From Rhodospirillales bacterium (GTDB lineage: Bacteria; Pseudomonadota; Alphaproteobacteria; Micavibrionales; Micavibrionaceae), in contig JACKJA010000002.1 of the NCBI GenBank assembly GCA_020638175.1, forward strand, positions 1,178,001 to 1,242,000: 64,000 bases of DNA. Reading direction: 5' to 3'. The number at the start of each line of letters is the position of its first letter. Position 1 is the first letter of the stretch. Of the stretch, positions 43,260 to 51,977 are shown piece by piece. Under the pieces are notes generated by a model, which was not told where the DNA came from, searched no databases, and saw nothing but the letters and a program-made list of their open reading frames with translations. Made by a program: the position numbers and the translations under genes.

Positions 43260-44177
43260 TTACTGACAGCTATTGGCGGCAGCATTAAACCAGCAACCCG
43301 GGTTCGGACAAACGGCATCTCCATAAGCAGGCGGTGCGAAGTTGTTTCTCTTTACCGTTACACCGGTTTTGATCGGTGGGTTATGACAGACCGGAGCCAT
43401 CGGGTGCCCTTTATACATGATCCAGGCCAGATAGGTCTTGACCGGGTCTTCCAGATAAGGCGCGGCATCATTTGGGTTCTCTGCAGCCAGGGTATACAGG
43501 GCTTCTTTGCCATTAAACGCAATGGTCAGATGAATCGGGTTAATAGATGGCAAGCATGATGCCATGGCATGCGGAAGATCTCGGGGGTCGTCGGAGCCAT
43601 ACCAGGGAAAATCAAAGAATCCGTCCTTGTCGCTTCTGTCGCTATAAGGCAAATTATAAAAATCAATACAACGGGCGGCTTGCCAGACTTTAAACATGTT
43701 TTGACAGTGATAGCCGCCCCCGCCGACACCACCAATCCCCCCCCCAAAGTTTAGGCGGTCACCAATAAAATTGTGACTAAAATTCCATTGAAGATAGAGG
43801 CTTAGGGCATCGCCGACCATTAAGACCAGCAAATCTCGCGTTTGACCGGGCAGGCGGACTTCCGGGGTCCCGATATGACTGTTTTCGCTAAACAGGTCTT
43901 CACCGGCCAGATGCCCGACCAGGCTGCCAAAACAGGAGTACGTCAAAACACTATCCGGTTTGGCGATCAGGTTCTGGTTCTGGGCGATTTCCCGCTGCGC
44001 CTCCATGCGGCCGCGCGCTTCCAGCGCATCCATATATTGTGGGTCACAGGCTGTGTCAGCGGCAGCGTACGCTTGGTGTGTCGCCGTGGAAACAATCGTA
44101 ATCATGAGGAAGGAAAAACAAAGAAGATAACGGAACATCATGGAGTGATGGTCAGCCTGATTGGTGCGTCCGTTCAT
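43260..44177 (-). CDS. Secreted, cysteine-containing hypothetical protein, 305 aa
   Basis: It has a signal peptide: the hydrophobic core FRYLLCFSFLMITIVSTATH begins after about 14 residues, with probable cleavage after AYA. The mature protein has about nine cysteines, glycine-rich loops (FGGGIGGVGGGGYHCQNMF) and aromatic patches, so it is probably a disulphide-bonded envelope or extracellular protein. The ATG at 44177 follows GAGGGGG; two ATG codons 36-39 bases later would give a shorter signal. I associate similar proteins with type IV secretion neighbourhoods, but no such genes are present here. Confidence 0.72.
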   Translation of the reverse strand: MNGRTNQADHHSMMFRYLLCFSFLMITIVSTATHQAYAAADTACDPQYMDALEARGRMEAQREIAQNQNLIAKPDSVLTYSCFGSLVGHLAGEDLFSENSHIGTPEVRLPGQTRDLLVLMVGDALSLYLQWNFSHNFIGDRLNFGGGIGGVGGGGYHCQNMFKVWQAARCIDFYNLPYSDRSDKDGFFDFPWYGSDDPRDLPHAMASCLPSINPIHLTIAFNGKEALYTLAAENPNDAAPYLEDPVKTYLAWIMYKGHPMAPVCHNPPIKTGVTVKRNNFAPPAYGDAVCPNPGCWFNAAANSCQ

Positions 44178-44348
44178 GGTTAATTGCCCCCTCTGTTGGT
44201 TCTTCCCCGCATTGTAGTACAGTTTTACGGCCCTGTCATGCCTCGCATGAGGAGAACTGCAAAAATAAGCCTACATTAAAATTTTACTAGAAATGGCAGG
44301 GGAAGAGCAAATTTTATTCAATTTTTATGAATGGGCGCGGAGAGCTCT

Positions 44349-44573
44349 TTAAACCATAACCGGCAGATCAATATCCAAAATGGCCATGTTGAAATCATAG
44401 GAAATTTCGCCATCTTCGTCATCTTTGTAGATAACGCCCAGAAATTCACCATCAAGGAGAACTTCGACGGAATCGTCAGCCTGAGCGCGCGTACGCAAGG
44501 TAATTTTGTCATTGCCGAGTTTGCGGCACAGGTATTTTTGCAGACGCTGCGCGTCCTGAGAGGTGAAAGCCAT
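44349..44573 (-). CDS. DUF3126 family protein
   Basis: A 74-residue protein of the alphaproteobacterial DUF3126 family: QRLQKYLCRKLGNDKITLRT, then a strand pair around VEVLLDGEFLGVIYKDDEDG and the ending DFNMAILDIDLP. Its role is unknown; the size and acidic beta-rich end suggest a small soluble adaptor. Ribosome site AGGAGA precedes the ATG. It lies just after olsA, in the same direction. Confidence 0.88.
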   Translation of the reverse strand: MAFTSQDAQRLQKYLCRKLGNDKITLRTRAQADDSVEVLLDGEFLGVIYKDDEDGEISYDFNMAILDIDLPVMV

Positions 44574-44599
44574 AAATATCTCCTTGATTGCGAACAGCC

Positions 44600-45397
44600 C
44601 TATGCTGCTTGTTTTTGGGGGGGCGTGTCAAGTCCGTCAGCGACAATTTTGTGGCAGTGTTGTGACAAAGCCCGCCGGTCCTCATACAGCGAAGAATCGC
44701 AAGGCTCATGAAAACGGATTTTGACAGTCGCGCCCCGGCTTTTGGCAAAAGCCCATAAATGCGGCAACAAAGTCATGTCGCCATACCAGGCATACAGGTC
44801 GCGCAGAGCTTGCTTGTGTGCGGGCTGTCCGTCTACTTCCAGAATACTGATGGTAACGGGTTGAACGGCCAGCGGCGCCAGCCCGTCCTGATGCTTGAGG
44901 GCAATACTGAACAGGCTTGATTTGAAGGGAACGACGGCGGTGCCGTCTGTGGATGTGCCTTCTGGAAACAATATAATGTTTTTGCCGGAGGCCAGCATAT
45001 TGTCGAGGGCGTTTTTACCCTGAACGGCTTTACTGCGGGAACGGCTGATAAAGGCCGTCTGGTGCAACCGGGCTAGAAACCCGAATAGCGGCCACCGCGA
45101 TACATCTTCCTTGGCTACAAAACAGGCTGAAAGCTGGCAGCCCAGAATAACAATATCGAGATAGGAAATATGATTGGCGACAAAAAAAGTCTGCCGCTTG
45201 TCTTCGTTGTGAGAACCTTCGATCACGGCCCGAATCTTAAATATATGGCAGCATCCGGCCATAAACAGGTGCGGTATCACGAGAGCCGCTTTGCCTTTGC
45301 CGCCGGTGATGAAAAGGACGAGGGGCTGTGTTGGAATAACGGCCACGCAGATCAGCAAAAAGGCGCACATTTTGTAAAGGGCGACCAGTGTGCGCAT
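44600..45397 (-). CDS. olsA: Lyso-ornithine lipid acyltransferase OlsA-like (PlsC family)
   Basis: A 1-acylglycerol-3-phosphate-type acyltransferase of 265 residues. The HX4D motif is His76 to Asp81 in VANHISYLDIVILG, and the second block is FPEGTSTDGTAVVPFKSSLF. One or two N-terminal membrane helices precede it. It overlaps by one base (TGATG) with the OlsB-like gene, and the pair is the classical ornithine-lipid synthesis operon, in which OlsA adds the second fatty acid to lyso-ornithine lipid. On sequence alone a phosphatidate PlsC role would be equally possible. Confidence 0.85.
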   Translation of the reverse strand: MRTLVALYKMCAFLLICVAVIPTQPLVLFITGGKGKAALVIPHLFMAGCCHIFKIRAVIEGSHNEDKRQTFFVANHISYLDIVILGCQLSACFVAKEDVSRWPLFGFLARLHQTAFISRSRSKAVQGKNALDNMLASGKNIILFPEGTSTDGTAVVPFKSSLFSIALKHQDGLAPLAVQPVTISILEVDGQPAHKQALRDLYAWYGDMTLLPHLWAFAKSRGATVKIRFHEPCDSSLYEDRRALSQHCHKIVADGLDTPPQKQAA

Positions 45398-46251
45398 CAG
45401 GCGGTTTCTCCCGCTTTCCGGGATGGTTCGGTTTCCCAGCTTTCACCCGGTCCGGGGACATGCCGCTGGACTTTACGGGCATAGAACCGGCGATAGCTCT
45501 CGCTGGCATTGCGGATCGGAAAGATAATGCAGACATCCGTCGTGTTGAACTGGTGATCGATGTAGGCGCCATCGCCGATATAGGCACCAAGACGAATATA
45601 TCCCTTTATCAGAGCAGGCAGCTCGCGCAGGGCTTTGTCCGGGTCGATCTGGTCCTTGGGGATAATGTTCATGTCGACGTAAGTCGCCTCTACAGCGCGC
45701 GTCCGGAGATTTTCGGGGGCTAAATGATAGTGGTACAGGTACGATAGCGATTCAGCGATGGAATCAATATTCGTTCCGTGGAAGCTGGCGCAACCGAACA
45801 TCAGGTCAATCTGGTGGTCGATCATGTAATTGGTGATCCCTTGCCAGAGCATCTGGAGAACCGGACGAATGCGGTATTCTTCCAGAACGCAGGAGCGCCC
45901 GAGTTCCAGCAAGGTCTGGTCGCTGCTTAAAAGCGGGGAAATGTCATATTCGTCGCTGGTGTAAAAGCGGCCATGCTTTTCAGCGATTTCCCGACGAATC
46001 AAACGGTATGTGCCGACAATCTGGTCCTGCGGGTTATCAATGCGCTCATCAATAACAATCAGGTGATCGGCGACATCGTCAAAGGCGTCAAAGTCTCTTT
46101 TCTCACGGGCGACGTCGGCGCTGGCCTGTGCGGCGCATTCTTCATAAAAGACTTTGTAGCGCAGCCGTTGGGCGGCTTCAATCTCATCACTGGTCCGGGC
46201 AAGGCGGACTGATATCTGTCTAGGGGAGGCAGGGGGGGCGCTCATGATCAT
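45397..46251 (-). CDS. olsB: Ornithine N-acyltransferase OlsB-like (GNAT, acyl-ACP dependent)
   Basis: A 284-residue acyltransferase of the OlsB/hemolysin-like GNAT family: RLARTSDEIEAAQRLRYKVF near the N-terminus, then IVGTYRLIRREIAEKHG, LLELGRSCVLEEYR and the conserved MFGCASFHGTNIDS. In this family the enzyme adds a 3-hydroxy fatty acid to ornithine, giving a phosphate-free membrane lipid. The ATG at 46251 is chosen because the next 59 codons upstream are not family-like. It is coupled to olsA. In rhizobia the pathway is phosphate-starvation responsive; no PHO box was recognised here. Confidence 0.87.
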   Translation of the reverse strand: MIMSAPPASPRQISVRLARTSDEIEAAQRLRYKVFYEECAAQASADVAREKRDFDAFDDVADHLIVIDERIDNPQDQIVGTYRLIRREIAEKHGRFYTSDEYDISPLLSSDQTLLELGRSCVLEEYRIRPVLQMLWQGITNYMIDHQIDLMFGCASFHGTNIDSIAESLSYLYHYHLAPENLRTRAVEATYVDMNIIPKDQIDPDKALRELPALIKGYIRLGAYIGDGAYIDHQFNTTDVCIIFPIRNASESYRRFYARKVQRHVPGPGESWETEPSRKAGETA

Positions 46252-46454
46252 ATTGCGGGTGCCGTATAACGGTTTCTCGTCGGGGTTTACGCGGTTCCCA
46301 TAATCACAAAGGGGCCAGCTGACCCCGGCATATTCACCATTCTCGGCAGGAAGTGTCAAGAAACAATTTCCTTTTCCGAAAGGAGAGGGGCAGACAAACA
46401 TGGATTTTCTGCTTAAAATGGAAAACATCGAGGGACGAGCGAAAGGAAAACAGG

Positions 46455-47291
46455 GTGTCGGAAAAGAGCACGAAAAAGCAAGCCAGGGGAACCGGTGGCC
46501 GGGATATTGTTATTTTTCTGGCGTTGATCGTAATCGCTGTGGTCGGTGTGCATTTCTATCTGAAGGAACACCAGATCGCTCCTCTGACAGTTGTGGAGAC
46601 AACGGGCACCTCGCTCCCTGCCACAACGCAGGAGACATCTTCCTTGCCGCCGCCCGTCGTTGTCGAGGAAGAATCCCCTGAAGCAATTCCGGAACAAACG
46701 ATGATCGAAGAGCCAGCGAAGGAGATCGAGAGCACAGAAGAAACGATCCCGGAAGAGCCTGCGCCGGTTATCGAACAGCCCGCGGTAGCGCCTGAGAACG
46801 ACGAGACAATCACTATTGATGTCCGCAATCCCGGAATTGTATTGCGTAGCTCCGTGATGAAAGAAGGCCGCCGTATTCCCCTGAATCATACATGTTATTG
46901 GGAAAACACCTCTCCGCCTTTGTCGTGGAGCAATATACCGGAAGGCACGAAGAGTTTTGTTATTACCATGGAGCGCCGGGAAGACGGCAAAAAACCGTTT
47001 TTGAATTGGCTGGCTTATAATATTGCGGGGGATCGTCAGTCAGTTCCGGTCGATATGGCGGCCTCATCGGCAGCGGAAGGCGGCGCGCTGGGGCTCAATG
47101 GTCACGGCAGCTACGGCTATGCCGGTCCGTGCGAACCCAAAGGCACATATCCCTATGTCTACACAATCTATGCGCTGGATACGGTTCTCGACCTGCCGGA
47201 CGGGGCCAGTTATGTTGATGTCACGCGGGCGATGGACGGCCATGTCCTCGATACCGGCGCCTTACGGGTGAATCACTATTTCAGGATGTAA
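46455..47291 (+). CDS. YbhB/YbcL-type (PEBP/Raf kinase inhibitor-like) protein with membrane anchor
   Basis: The C-terminal 160 residues are a PEBP domain: SPPLSWSNIPEGTKSFVITM, later GLNGHGSYGYAGPCEPKGTY, with the His/Asp/Pro ligand-pocket residues. An N-terminal membrane segment (DIVIFLALIVIAVVGVHFYL) and a long Pro/Glu/Ser-rich linker precede it, so the domain is tethered in the periplasm. The GTG at 46455 is preferred: it has AAAGGA seven bases before it, whereas the ATG at 46353 lies within the divergent olsB upstream region. The ligand of bacterial PEBPs is generally unknown. Confidence 0.8.
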   Translation: MSEKSTKKQARGTGGRDIVIFLALIVIAVVGVHFYLKEHQIAPLTVVETTGTSLPATTQETSSLPPPVVVEEESPEAIPEQTMIEEPAKEIESTEETIPEEPAPVIEQPAVAPENDETITIDVRNPGIVLRSSVMKEGRRIPLNHTCYWENTSPPLSWSNIPEGTKSFVITMERREDGKKPFLNWLAYNIAGDRQSVPVDMAASSAAEGGALGLNGHGSYGYAGPCEPKGTYPYVYTIYALDTVLDLPDGASYVDVTRAMDGHVLDTGALRVNHYFRM

Positions 47292-47296
47292 AAGGG

Positions 47297-48229
47297 CTAG
47301 AGAGCCTCGGTTAGCTCCGGCAAGACATCAAACAAATCCGCCACCAGTCCGTAGTCGGCCACCTGAAAGATAGGCGCTTCTTCGTCTTTGTTGATGGCCA
47401 CGATAACCTTTGATTCTTTCATCCCGGCAAGATGCTGGATAGCTCCGGAAATTCCAACGGCAATATAAAGCTGCGGCGCGACGATTTTCCCCGTCTGCCC
47501 GACTTGCATGTCGTTCGGGCAGTACCCGGCATCCACCGCCGCCCGCGAAGCGCCGATGGCGGCGCCGAGCTTGTCGGCGACAGGTTCCAGCAATTTGTGG
47601 AAATTCTCGTTGCTGCCCATGCCGCGGCCTCCGGAAATAATGATCTTGGCGGTCGCCAGGTCCGGGCGTTCGCTTTTGGTGAGCTCTTGCCCGGTAAAGG
47701 TTGTCAGGCCAGTATCGCCGGCACTGTCGATATTTTCGACCGGGGCGTTTCCACCTTCGGATTTAGCTGGATCAAAGGCCGTCGGGCGCACCGTCAGAAC
47801 AACTTTTTTATCGTTGCTTTTAACCGCCGCAAAAGCATTTCCGGCATAAATCGGGCGAACGAATGTGTCGGAGGATTCGATGCCCGTAATGTCGGATATT
47901 TGCTGGACATCCAGAAGTGCTGCGACACGAGGCATTATATTTTTACCAAAAAATGACGCCGGGGCGATGATATGACTGTAACCATCCGCAAGCTTTACAA
48001 TCAGGGCTGCAAAGTTTTCCGCCAGCGGATGAGCGTACGCGGCATCATCGGCATGCAAGACACTCTTGATACCGTGAATAGCTGAGGCTTGGCCCAGCGC
48101 GCCCTGACACTGATGACCGGCAAGAAGGACATGCACGTCAGGATCAATCTGCCGCGCGGCGGTGACCGTGTTGTAAACGTTGGGATTAAGAGCGTTGTTG
48201 TTATGTTCGGCAATGACGAGAACGGGCAT
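47297..48229 (-). CDS. etfA: Electron transfer flavoprotein alpha subunit
   Basis: EtfA with EtfB carries electrons from acyl-CoA dehydrogenases to the ETF-quinone oxidoreductase. It is 310 residues. The FAD-binding C-terminal half has SGGRGMGSNENFHKL near residue 200, VDAGYCPNDMQVGQTGKIV, and ISGAIQHLAGMKESKVIVAI, the signature of the family. It begins one base after the etfB stop, in an etfBA operon. Confidence 0.96.
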   Translation of the reverse strand: MPVLVIAEHNNNALNPNVYNTVTAARQIDPDVHVLLAGHQCQGALGQASAIHGIKSVLHADDAAYAHPLAENFAALIVKLADGYSHIIAPASFFGKNIMPRVAALLDVQQISDITGIESSDTFVRPIYAGNAFAAVKSNDKKVVLTVRPTAFDPAKSEGGNAPVENIDSAGDTGLTTFTGQELTKSERPDLATAKIIISGGRGMGSNENFHKLLEPVADKLGAAIGASRAAVDAGYCPNDMQVGQTGKIVAPQLYIAVGISGAIQHLAGMKESKVIVAINKDEEAPIFQVADYGLVADLFDVLPELTEAL

Positions 48230-48230
48230 A

Positions 48231-48980
48231 TCAGATCACCTTTGCTTCGTTTTTCAGTTTATCAACCAGCGCCGCCACGGACTCCACCTTGATCCCGGCT
48301 TGCCGTTTCGGCGGTTCGCTGATTTTCAGGATTTGCGTGCGCGGAGCTATATCGACACCCAGCTCATCCGGGGTTTTTGTATCCAGAGGCTTTTGCTTGG
48401 CCTTCATGATGTTCGGCAGCGACGCATAACGTGGTTCGTTCAGCCGCAGGTCAACTGTAATGACCGCGGGCAGGGCCATAGACAACGTTTCCAGGCCACC
48501 GTCAATTTCCCGTGTAACGACGGCCTTGCCACCATCAATGTCGATTTTTGAGGCAAACGTGCCTTGGGCCCAGCCGAGCAGACCCGCCAGCATTTGACCC
48601 GTCTGGTTGTTGTCGTCGTCAATCGCCTGTTTCCCCATAAGGATCAAGTCGGGCGTCTCCTGCGCGGCTATAGCTTTGAGCAGCTTGGCAACAGCCAGCG
48701 GCTCCAGTGTTTCATCCGTCAGGATATGTATAGCGCGGTCGGCCCCCATGGCCAGAGCGGTGCGCAGCGTTTCCTGACATTTATCAATGCCGGCGGTTAC
48801 AGCGATGACCTCGGTCGCTTTACCGGCTTCTTTCAGGCGCACGGCTTCTTCTACGGCAATCTCGCAGAACGGGTTCATCGACATTTTGACATTTTGCGTT
48901 TCAACGCCGCTATTATCGGATTTAACCCGAATCGTAACGTAGGCATCAATAACGCGTTTGACGGGAACAAGAATTTTCAT
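48231..48980 (-). CDS. etfB: Electron transfer flavoprotein beta subunit
   Basis: A 249-residue EtfB with the N-terminal MKILVPVKRVIDAYV and the AMP-binding/ETF signature in VEEAVRLKEAGKATEVIAVT, then MGKQAIDDDNNQTGQMLAGL, LGWAQGTFASKI. The ATG at 48980 is used rather than the one four codons upstream because the family begins with MKILVPVKR. Its partner EtfA follows at once. Confidence 0.96.
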   Translation of the reverse strand: MKILVPVKRVIDAYVTIRVKSDNSGVETQNVKMSMNPFCEIAVEEAVRLKEAGKATEVIAVTAGIDKCQETLRTALAMGADRAIHILTDETLEPLAVAKLLKAIAAQETPDLILMGKQAIDDDNNQTGQMLAGLLGWAQGTFASKIDIDGGKAVVTREIDGGLETLSMALPAVITVDLRLNEPRYASLPNIMKAKQKPLDTKTPDELGVDIAPRTQILKISEPPKRQAGIKVESVAALVDKLKNEAKVI

Positions 48981-49154
48981 GGATATGACCAAGGTTATTT
49001 TTGGGATGGTTTCATAGTACTTGAAACGGTATGATAGCCCGAACTGGTCGATTCCGGCAAGGGGAAGCTGTGCAAAATTTTAATAGTTTCCTAAACGGTT
49101 CGACGCTATCATGGAAACACGTAGTTTAGAAAAATATAATATAAAACAGGACGC

Positions 49155-49751
49155 ATGAATAATCCCGCTCAGCCAAATGCCGGCGTACATGGCAAGCCGA
49201 AACAAAATGACGCTTATAGTCTTAGCAACTTCCGCATCCTGATTGTTGAAGATTACCCCTTTATGGCGGATCTGATTGCCACGATGCTTCGCGAATTCGG
49301 CGTCGGGAATATCGTTATGGCCAATAGCGGTTCCGAAGCCAAAGAAATGCTCGTGATGTTGAACACAGACCCCGGTTCGCGCAACCATATCGATATGATC
49401 GTCACCGACTGGTTGATGCCCGATGGGGATGGCACGGATTTGCTGGATTGGATCCGGGGTCATAAAAAGGATACCGTAAAATTTATTCCGGTTATTCTGT
49501 GCAGTGCCTATACCAGCGAAGAAGTCGTGGAAATAGGGCGCGATCATGGTGCGAACGAAGTGTTGGTTAAGCCTGTATCGGCCAAGAAGCTGGCAAGTCG
49601 CTTGCTGCATATGATTGACCATCCGCGGCCTTTTATTAAAGCGCCGGACTTTTTTGGACCGGATCGCCGCCGTAAAGTTGAACCTTTCGATGGGGAAGAT
49701 AAACGCAAGATGAAACCGGAGGAAATTAAGGAGAGTCATGAGCGAATCTGA
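49155..49751 (+). CDS. CheY-like response regulator receiver protein
   Basis: A 198-residue stand-alone receiver domain. The acidic pair is Glu32-Asp33 (VEDYPFMADL), the phosphoacceptor Asp85 lies in IVTDWLMPDGDG, Ser117 replaces the usual Thr/Ser switch (CSAYTSEE), and Lys139 is in VLVKPVSAKKL. About 24 N-terminal and 50 C-terminal basic residues extend beyond the receiver, with no output domain. It has no partner kinase nearby. The start overlaps nothing; its stop overlaps the start of the next gene by 14 bases, giving a receiver plus two helical partners as one unit. Confidence 0.93.
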   Translation: MNNPAQPNAGVHGKPKQNDAYSLSNFRILIVEDYPFMADLIATMLREFGVGNIVMANSGSEAKEMLVMLNTDPGSRNHIDMIVTDWLMPDGDGTDLLDWIRGHKKDTVKFIPVILCSAYTSEEVVEIGRDHGANEVLVKPVSAKKLASRLLHMIDHPRPFIKAPDFFGPDRRRKVEPFDGEDKRKMKPEEIKESHERI

Positions 49752-50298
49752 TTTTGAAAATGAGGGGACGCAGGACAATCAGCCAGAAGAAGAGCGCGCT
49801 GATGAAGGTCAGCAGGTTGAGATACTTCACCGTGCCAACCGGCTGAAGCTGAAAGCGGGAGCCTCTTCTTTATATGCGGGGCCGGGGTTCTTGGATCCGC
49901 GGGCTGTAAATCGTGCGGAAACCGTTATCCAGCGCAAAGAGGCGGCCTATACAATCGAGGTTGAGGATGTCTTGAAAAATCTGGAGCGTGCATGGAAGGA
50001 AGCTCTTTCCCTGCCGCCGGAGGAAACATCGTCGGTTATCGAAGAGCTTTACCATTACGCGAATCACGTGAAAGATTTGGCGGCGACATTTGGTTATGAG
50101 TTAATGCAACATTTTGGCTATTCTCTTCGCTCTTTTGCTTCAAAAATCGACATGTCTAAAAAGGCCCACCATATCATAGTGCGAGCCCATCTGGACGTGA
50201 TGTGGGTGGTGTACCATGAAAACATCAAAGATCACGGTGGCCCTAAAGCCGAAGAGCTAAAGAAAATTGTGGCGCAGGCTATTGAAAAATACAGTTAA
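49738..50298 (+). CDS. Helical protein A of receiver-linked pair
   Basis: A 186-residue protein with an acidic, disordered N-terminus (residues 1-28) and an all-helical C-terminal domain of about 120 residues. The stretch FGYELMQHFGYSLRSFASKI and the ending ENIKDHGGPKAEELKKIVAQ are shared with the next gene, so the two are paralogues. AAGGAGAG lies right before the ATG inside the end of the receiver gene. No phosphotransfer histidine of the HPt type is evident at a fixed position, so it may bind or dephosphorylate the receiver rather than pass phosphate. Function is inferred only from context. Confidence 0.8.
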   Translation: MSESDFENEGTQDNQPEEERADEGQQVEILHRANRLKLKAGASSLYAGPGFLDPRAVNRAETVIQRKEAAYTIEVEDVLKNLERAWKEALSLPPEETSSVIEELYHYANHVKDLAATFGYELMQHFGYSLRSFASKIDMSKKAHHIIVRAHLDVMWVVYHENIKDHGGPKAEELKKIVAQAIEKYS

Positions 50299-50335
50299 GG
50301 AAGACGGCAGCAATAGAAACGAAAGGGTAATTGCT

Positions 50336-50830
50336 ATGGATGACACCCCTAAAAAGAAGGTGACAAGGATTCCGGCCTCCCGTGAATTGCAATCCCGGGT
50401 TGGAACGGGAGAAGTTGACAAAAAAGCGATTGGTCAGGCTCAGGACGTTATCGAAAACAATAAAGTCGATTTTGAACCGATTGCCAAACCGTATTTGGCT
50501 GAATTACGCCGCATTGTTCAAGATGCACGTGATGGCAAGCTCTCTGGTCCCGAGTTGGCGGATCTGATTACGCAGCCTATCATGAACCTCAAGGCAAATG
50601 CCGGGACGTTTAATTATCCGGTGATTAGCTCTCTGACCGGAACCGTCTTGATGTTTATGGATACGGTCAAAAAGGTCGATAATGACATTATCGACATTGC
50701 CGACAACCTTCAAAAAGCGGTGATGGTTGTGATCCACCAGAAAATGAGCGGCGATGGTGGTCCGGCGGGTCAGGCATTGGCTAAAGAGTTTGCCAGCGTT
50801 TGCCAGCGTTATATCGATAGAAAGAAATAA
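50336..50830 (+). CDS. Helical protein B of receiver-linked pair
   Basis: A 164-residue paralogue of the preceding protein: LKANAGTFNYPVISSLTGTV aligns with its VKDLAATFGYELMQHFGYSL, and QKMSGDGGPAGQALAKEFAS aligns with ENIKDHGGPKAEELKKIVAQ. It starts at the ATG with AAAGGG ahead. The DGGP-x-G element near residue 140 is the most conserved spot. It lacks the acidic N-terminal extension. No known domain is recognised; from memory, similar helical proteins follow CheY-like receivers in other alphaproteobacteria. Confidence 0.8.
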   Translation: MDDTPKKKVTRIPASRELQSRVGTGEVDKKAIGQAQDVIENNKVDFEPIAKPYLAELRRIVQDARDGKLSGPELADLITQPIMNLKANAGTFNYPVISSLTGTVLMFMDTVKKVDNDIIDIADNLQKAVMVVIHQKMSGDGGPAGQALAKEFASVCQRYIDRKK

Positions 50831-50855
50831 GAAAAAAACAGGTCTTTTGTGGCTG

Positions 50856-50932
50856 TGGCGTCCCCGGCGGGATTTGAACCCACGGCCTCAGGATTAGGAA
50901 TCCTGCGCTCTATCCTGCTGAGCTACGGGGAC
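50856..50932 (-). tRNA. tRNA-Arg (anticodon CCU)
   Basis: A complete 77-base cloverleaf with an encoded CCA on the minus strand: acceptor stem GTCCCCG/CGGGGAC, D arm AGCTCAGCAGGATAGAGC, anticodon stem CAGGA/TCCTG with loop TTCCTAA (anticodon CCU, reading AGG), and T arm CGTGGGTTCAAATCCCGC. It lies between the plus-strand helical protein B gene and the secreted gene at 51055. Confidence 0.95.
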
Positions 50933-51054
50933 GTCTGTCGTGGCTCATGTCTAGATAGCGGATTATATGAGGGGGACGCAAGGCTTGAAATGATATTAGG
51001 CGTTTGTCAGTTATCCAGAGAGCGTGCTAACATAAGACGTTAGGAGAGAGCGTC

Positions 51055-51534
51055 ATGTTTATTCGCCGCCATGCATTAGCTGTTTTTTGTCTGGGCATTT
51101 CTTTGCTCGGTCATGCGGCATTCGCCCAAACTCCGCCCGGCGGGGTAAATGATATTCACGTCGATCAGGCAGAATTTGATGCGAAATTCTCCGAATGTCA
51201 GAGTGAATATATGCGCAATAACCCTGATGTGCTGGATATGAGTATTTGGACGGATGAGTTGGAATCCAGTATGCGCGGATGTATGACCCGAAAAGGGATT
51301 GCTTACCAGCTCACGAAACAGGGGCTTTCCGCCCGATATCTTGAGAATGCGCCTTCTGTAGCGGCACCGTCTACGCCATCTGAAGCTGTGATAGAGACGG
51401 ACGGCGTTGTGTCTGGTACAGCGACTGCGCCTGCCGTTCAGAAAAATGAAAAGCCGCGTCCTGTTTATGTGTCACCCAACCGGGATGACAGCAAACGTTC
51501 AAAGCCAATCCGGATATACAAGGGTGCCCCATGA
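51055..51534 (+). CDS. Secreted hypothetical protein, 159 aa
   Basis: It has a signal peptide (hydrophobic ALAVFCLGISLLGHAAFA, cleavage before QTPPGG). The mature part has two cysteines around a short helical domain (FSECQSEYMRNN, SSMRGCMTRKG) and a Pro/Ala/Thr-rich tail with a basic end. No family is recognised. Its last four bases overlap the start of the next secreted gene, so the two are translationally coupled. Confidence 0.72.
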   Translation: MFIRRHALAVFCLGISLLGHAAFAQTPPGGVNDIHVDQAEFDAKFSECQSEYMRNNPDVLDMSIWTDELESSMRGCMTRKGIAYQLTKQGLSARYLENAPSVAAPSTPSEAVIETDGVVSGTATAPAVQKNEKPRPVYVSPNRDDSKRSKPIRIYKGAP

Positions 51535-51908
51535 TAAAACAAAAATCCTGCGGTTTTAGACAATGGGCTTTTTGGGCATCAATGGGGGCGGCGACTTTTG
51601 TCGGCCCAGCCGCTCTGGCACAGGACCAGATGCAAAACGTGGCATCGACACTGGCTGTTTCCGCAATTTCGAACGATGATTTGTACCGGGATCAAACTGC
51701 GGGCGAAGCGGGGGCTGTGGTCGCAAATAAAAGCGTGGAGGGCGCCGTCGGGATTCTGGGTGACGAGCTTAATAGTGCCGTTGATATGGGGTTGACCGGT
51801 GATACGGCGGATGAACAAAAAAGCAAAGTAAAATACAAGTACGGACAAACGCGCGAAGATTATAGACATCTCCCCATTCCGCCGCGGGTTTTTAACAACA
51901 TAGACTAA
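51531..51908 (+). CDS. Secreted hypothetical protein, 125 aa
   Basis: It has a signal peptide after a basic N-terminus (hydrophobic WAFWASMGAATFVGPAALA, cleavage before QDQMQ). The mature protein is acidic in the middle and ends with a basic, tyrosine-rich tail. It is coupled to the preceding gene by a four-base overlap, and the two may form a small envelope complex. No family is recognised. Confidence 0.68.
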   Translation: MIKQKSCGFRQWAFWASMGAATFVGPAALAQDQMQNVASTLAVSAISNDDLYRDQTAGEAGAVVANKSVEGAVGILGDELNSAVDMGLTGDTADEQKSKVKYKYGQTREDYRHLPIPPRVFNNID

Positions 51909-51977
51909 TTGCGCAGACAAGTGACCGTCGCATCATCGCCTACGTCATCATTATAAAAACTAGAGAACGTTTTTCCG

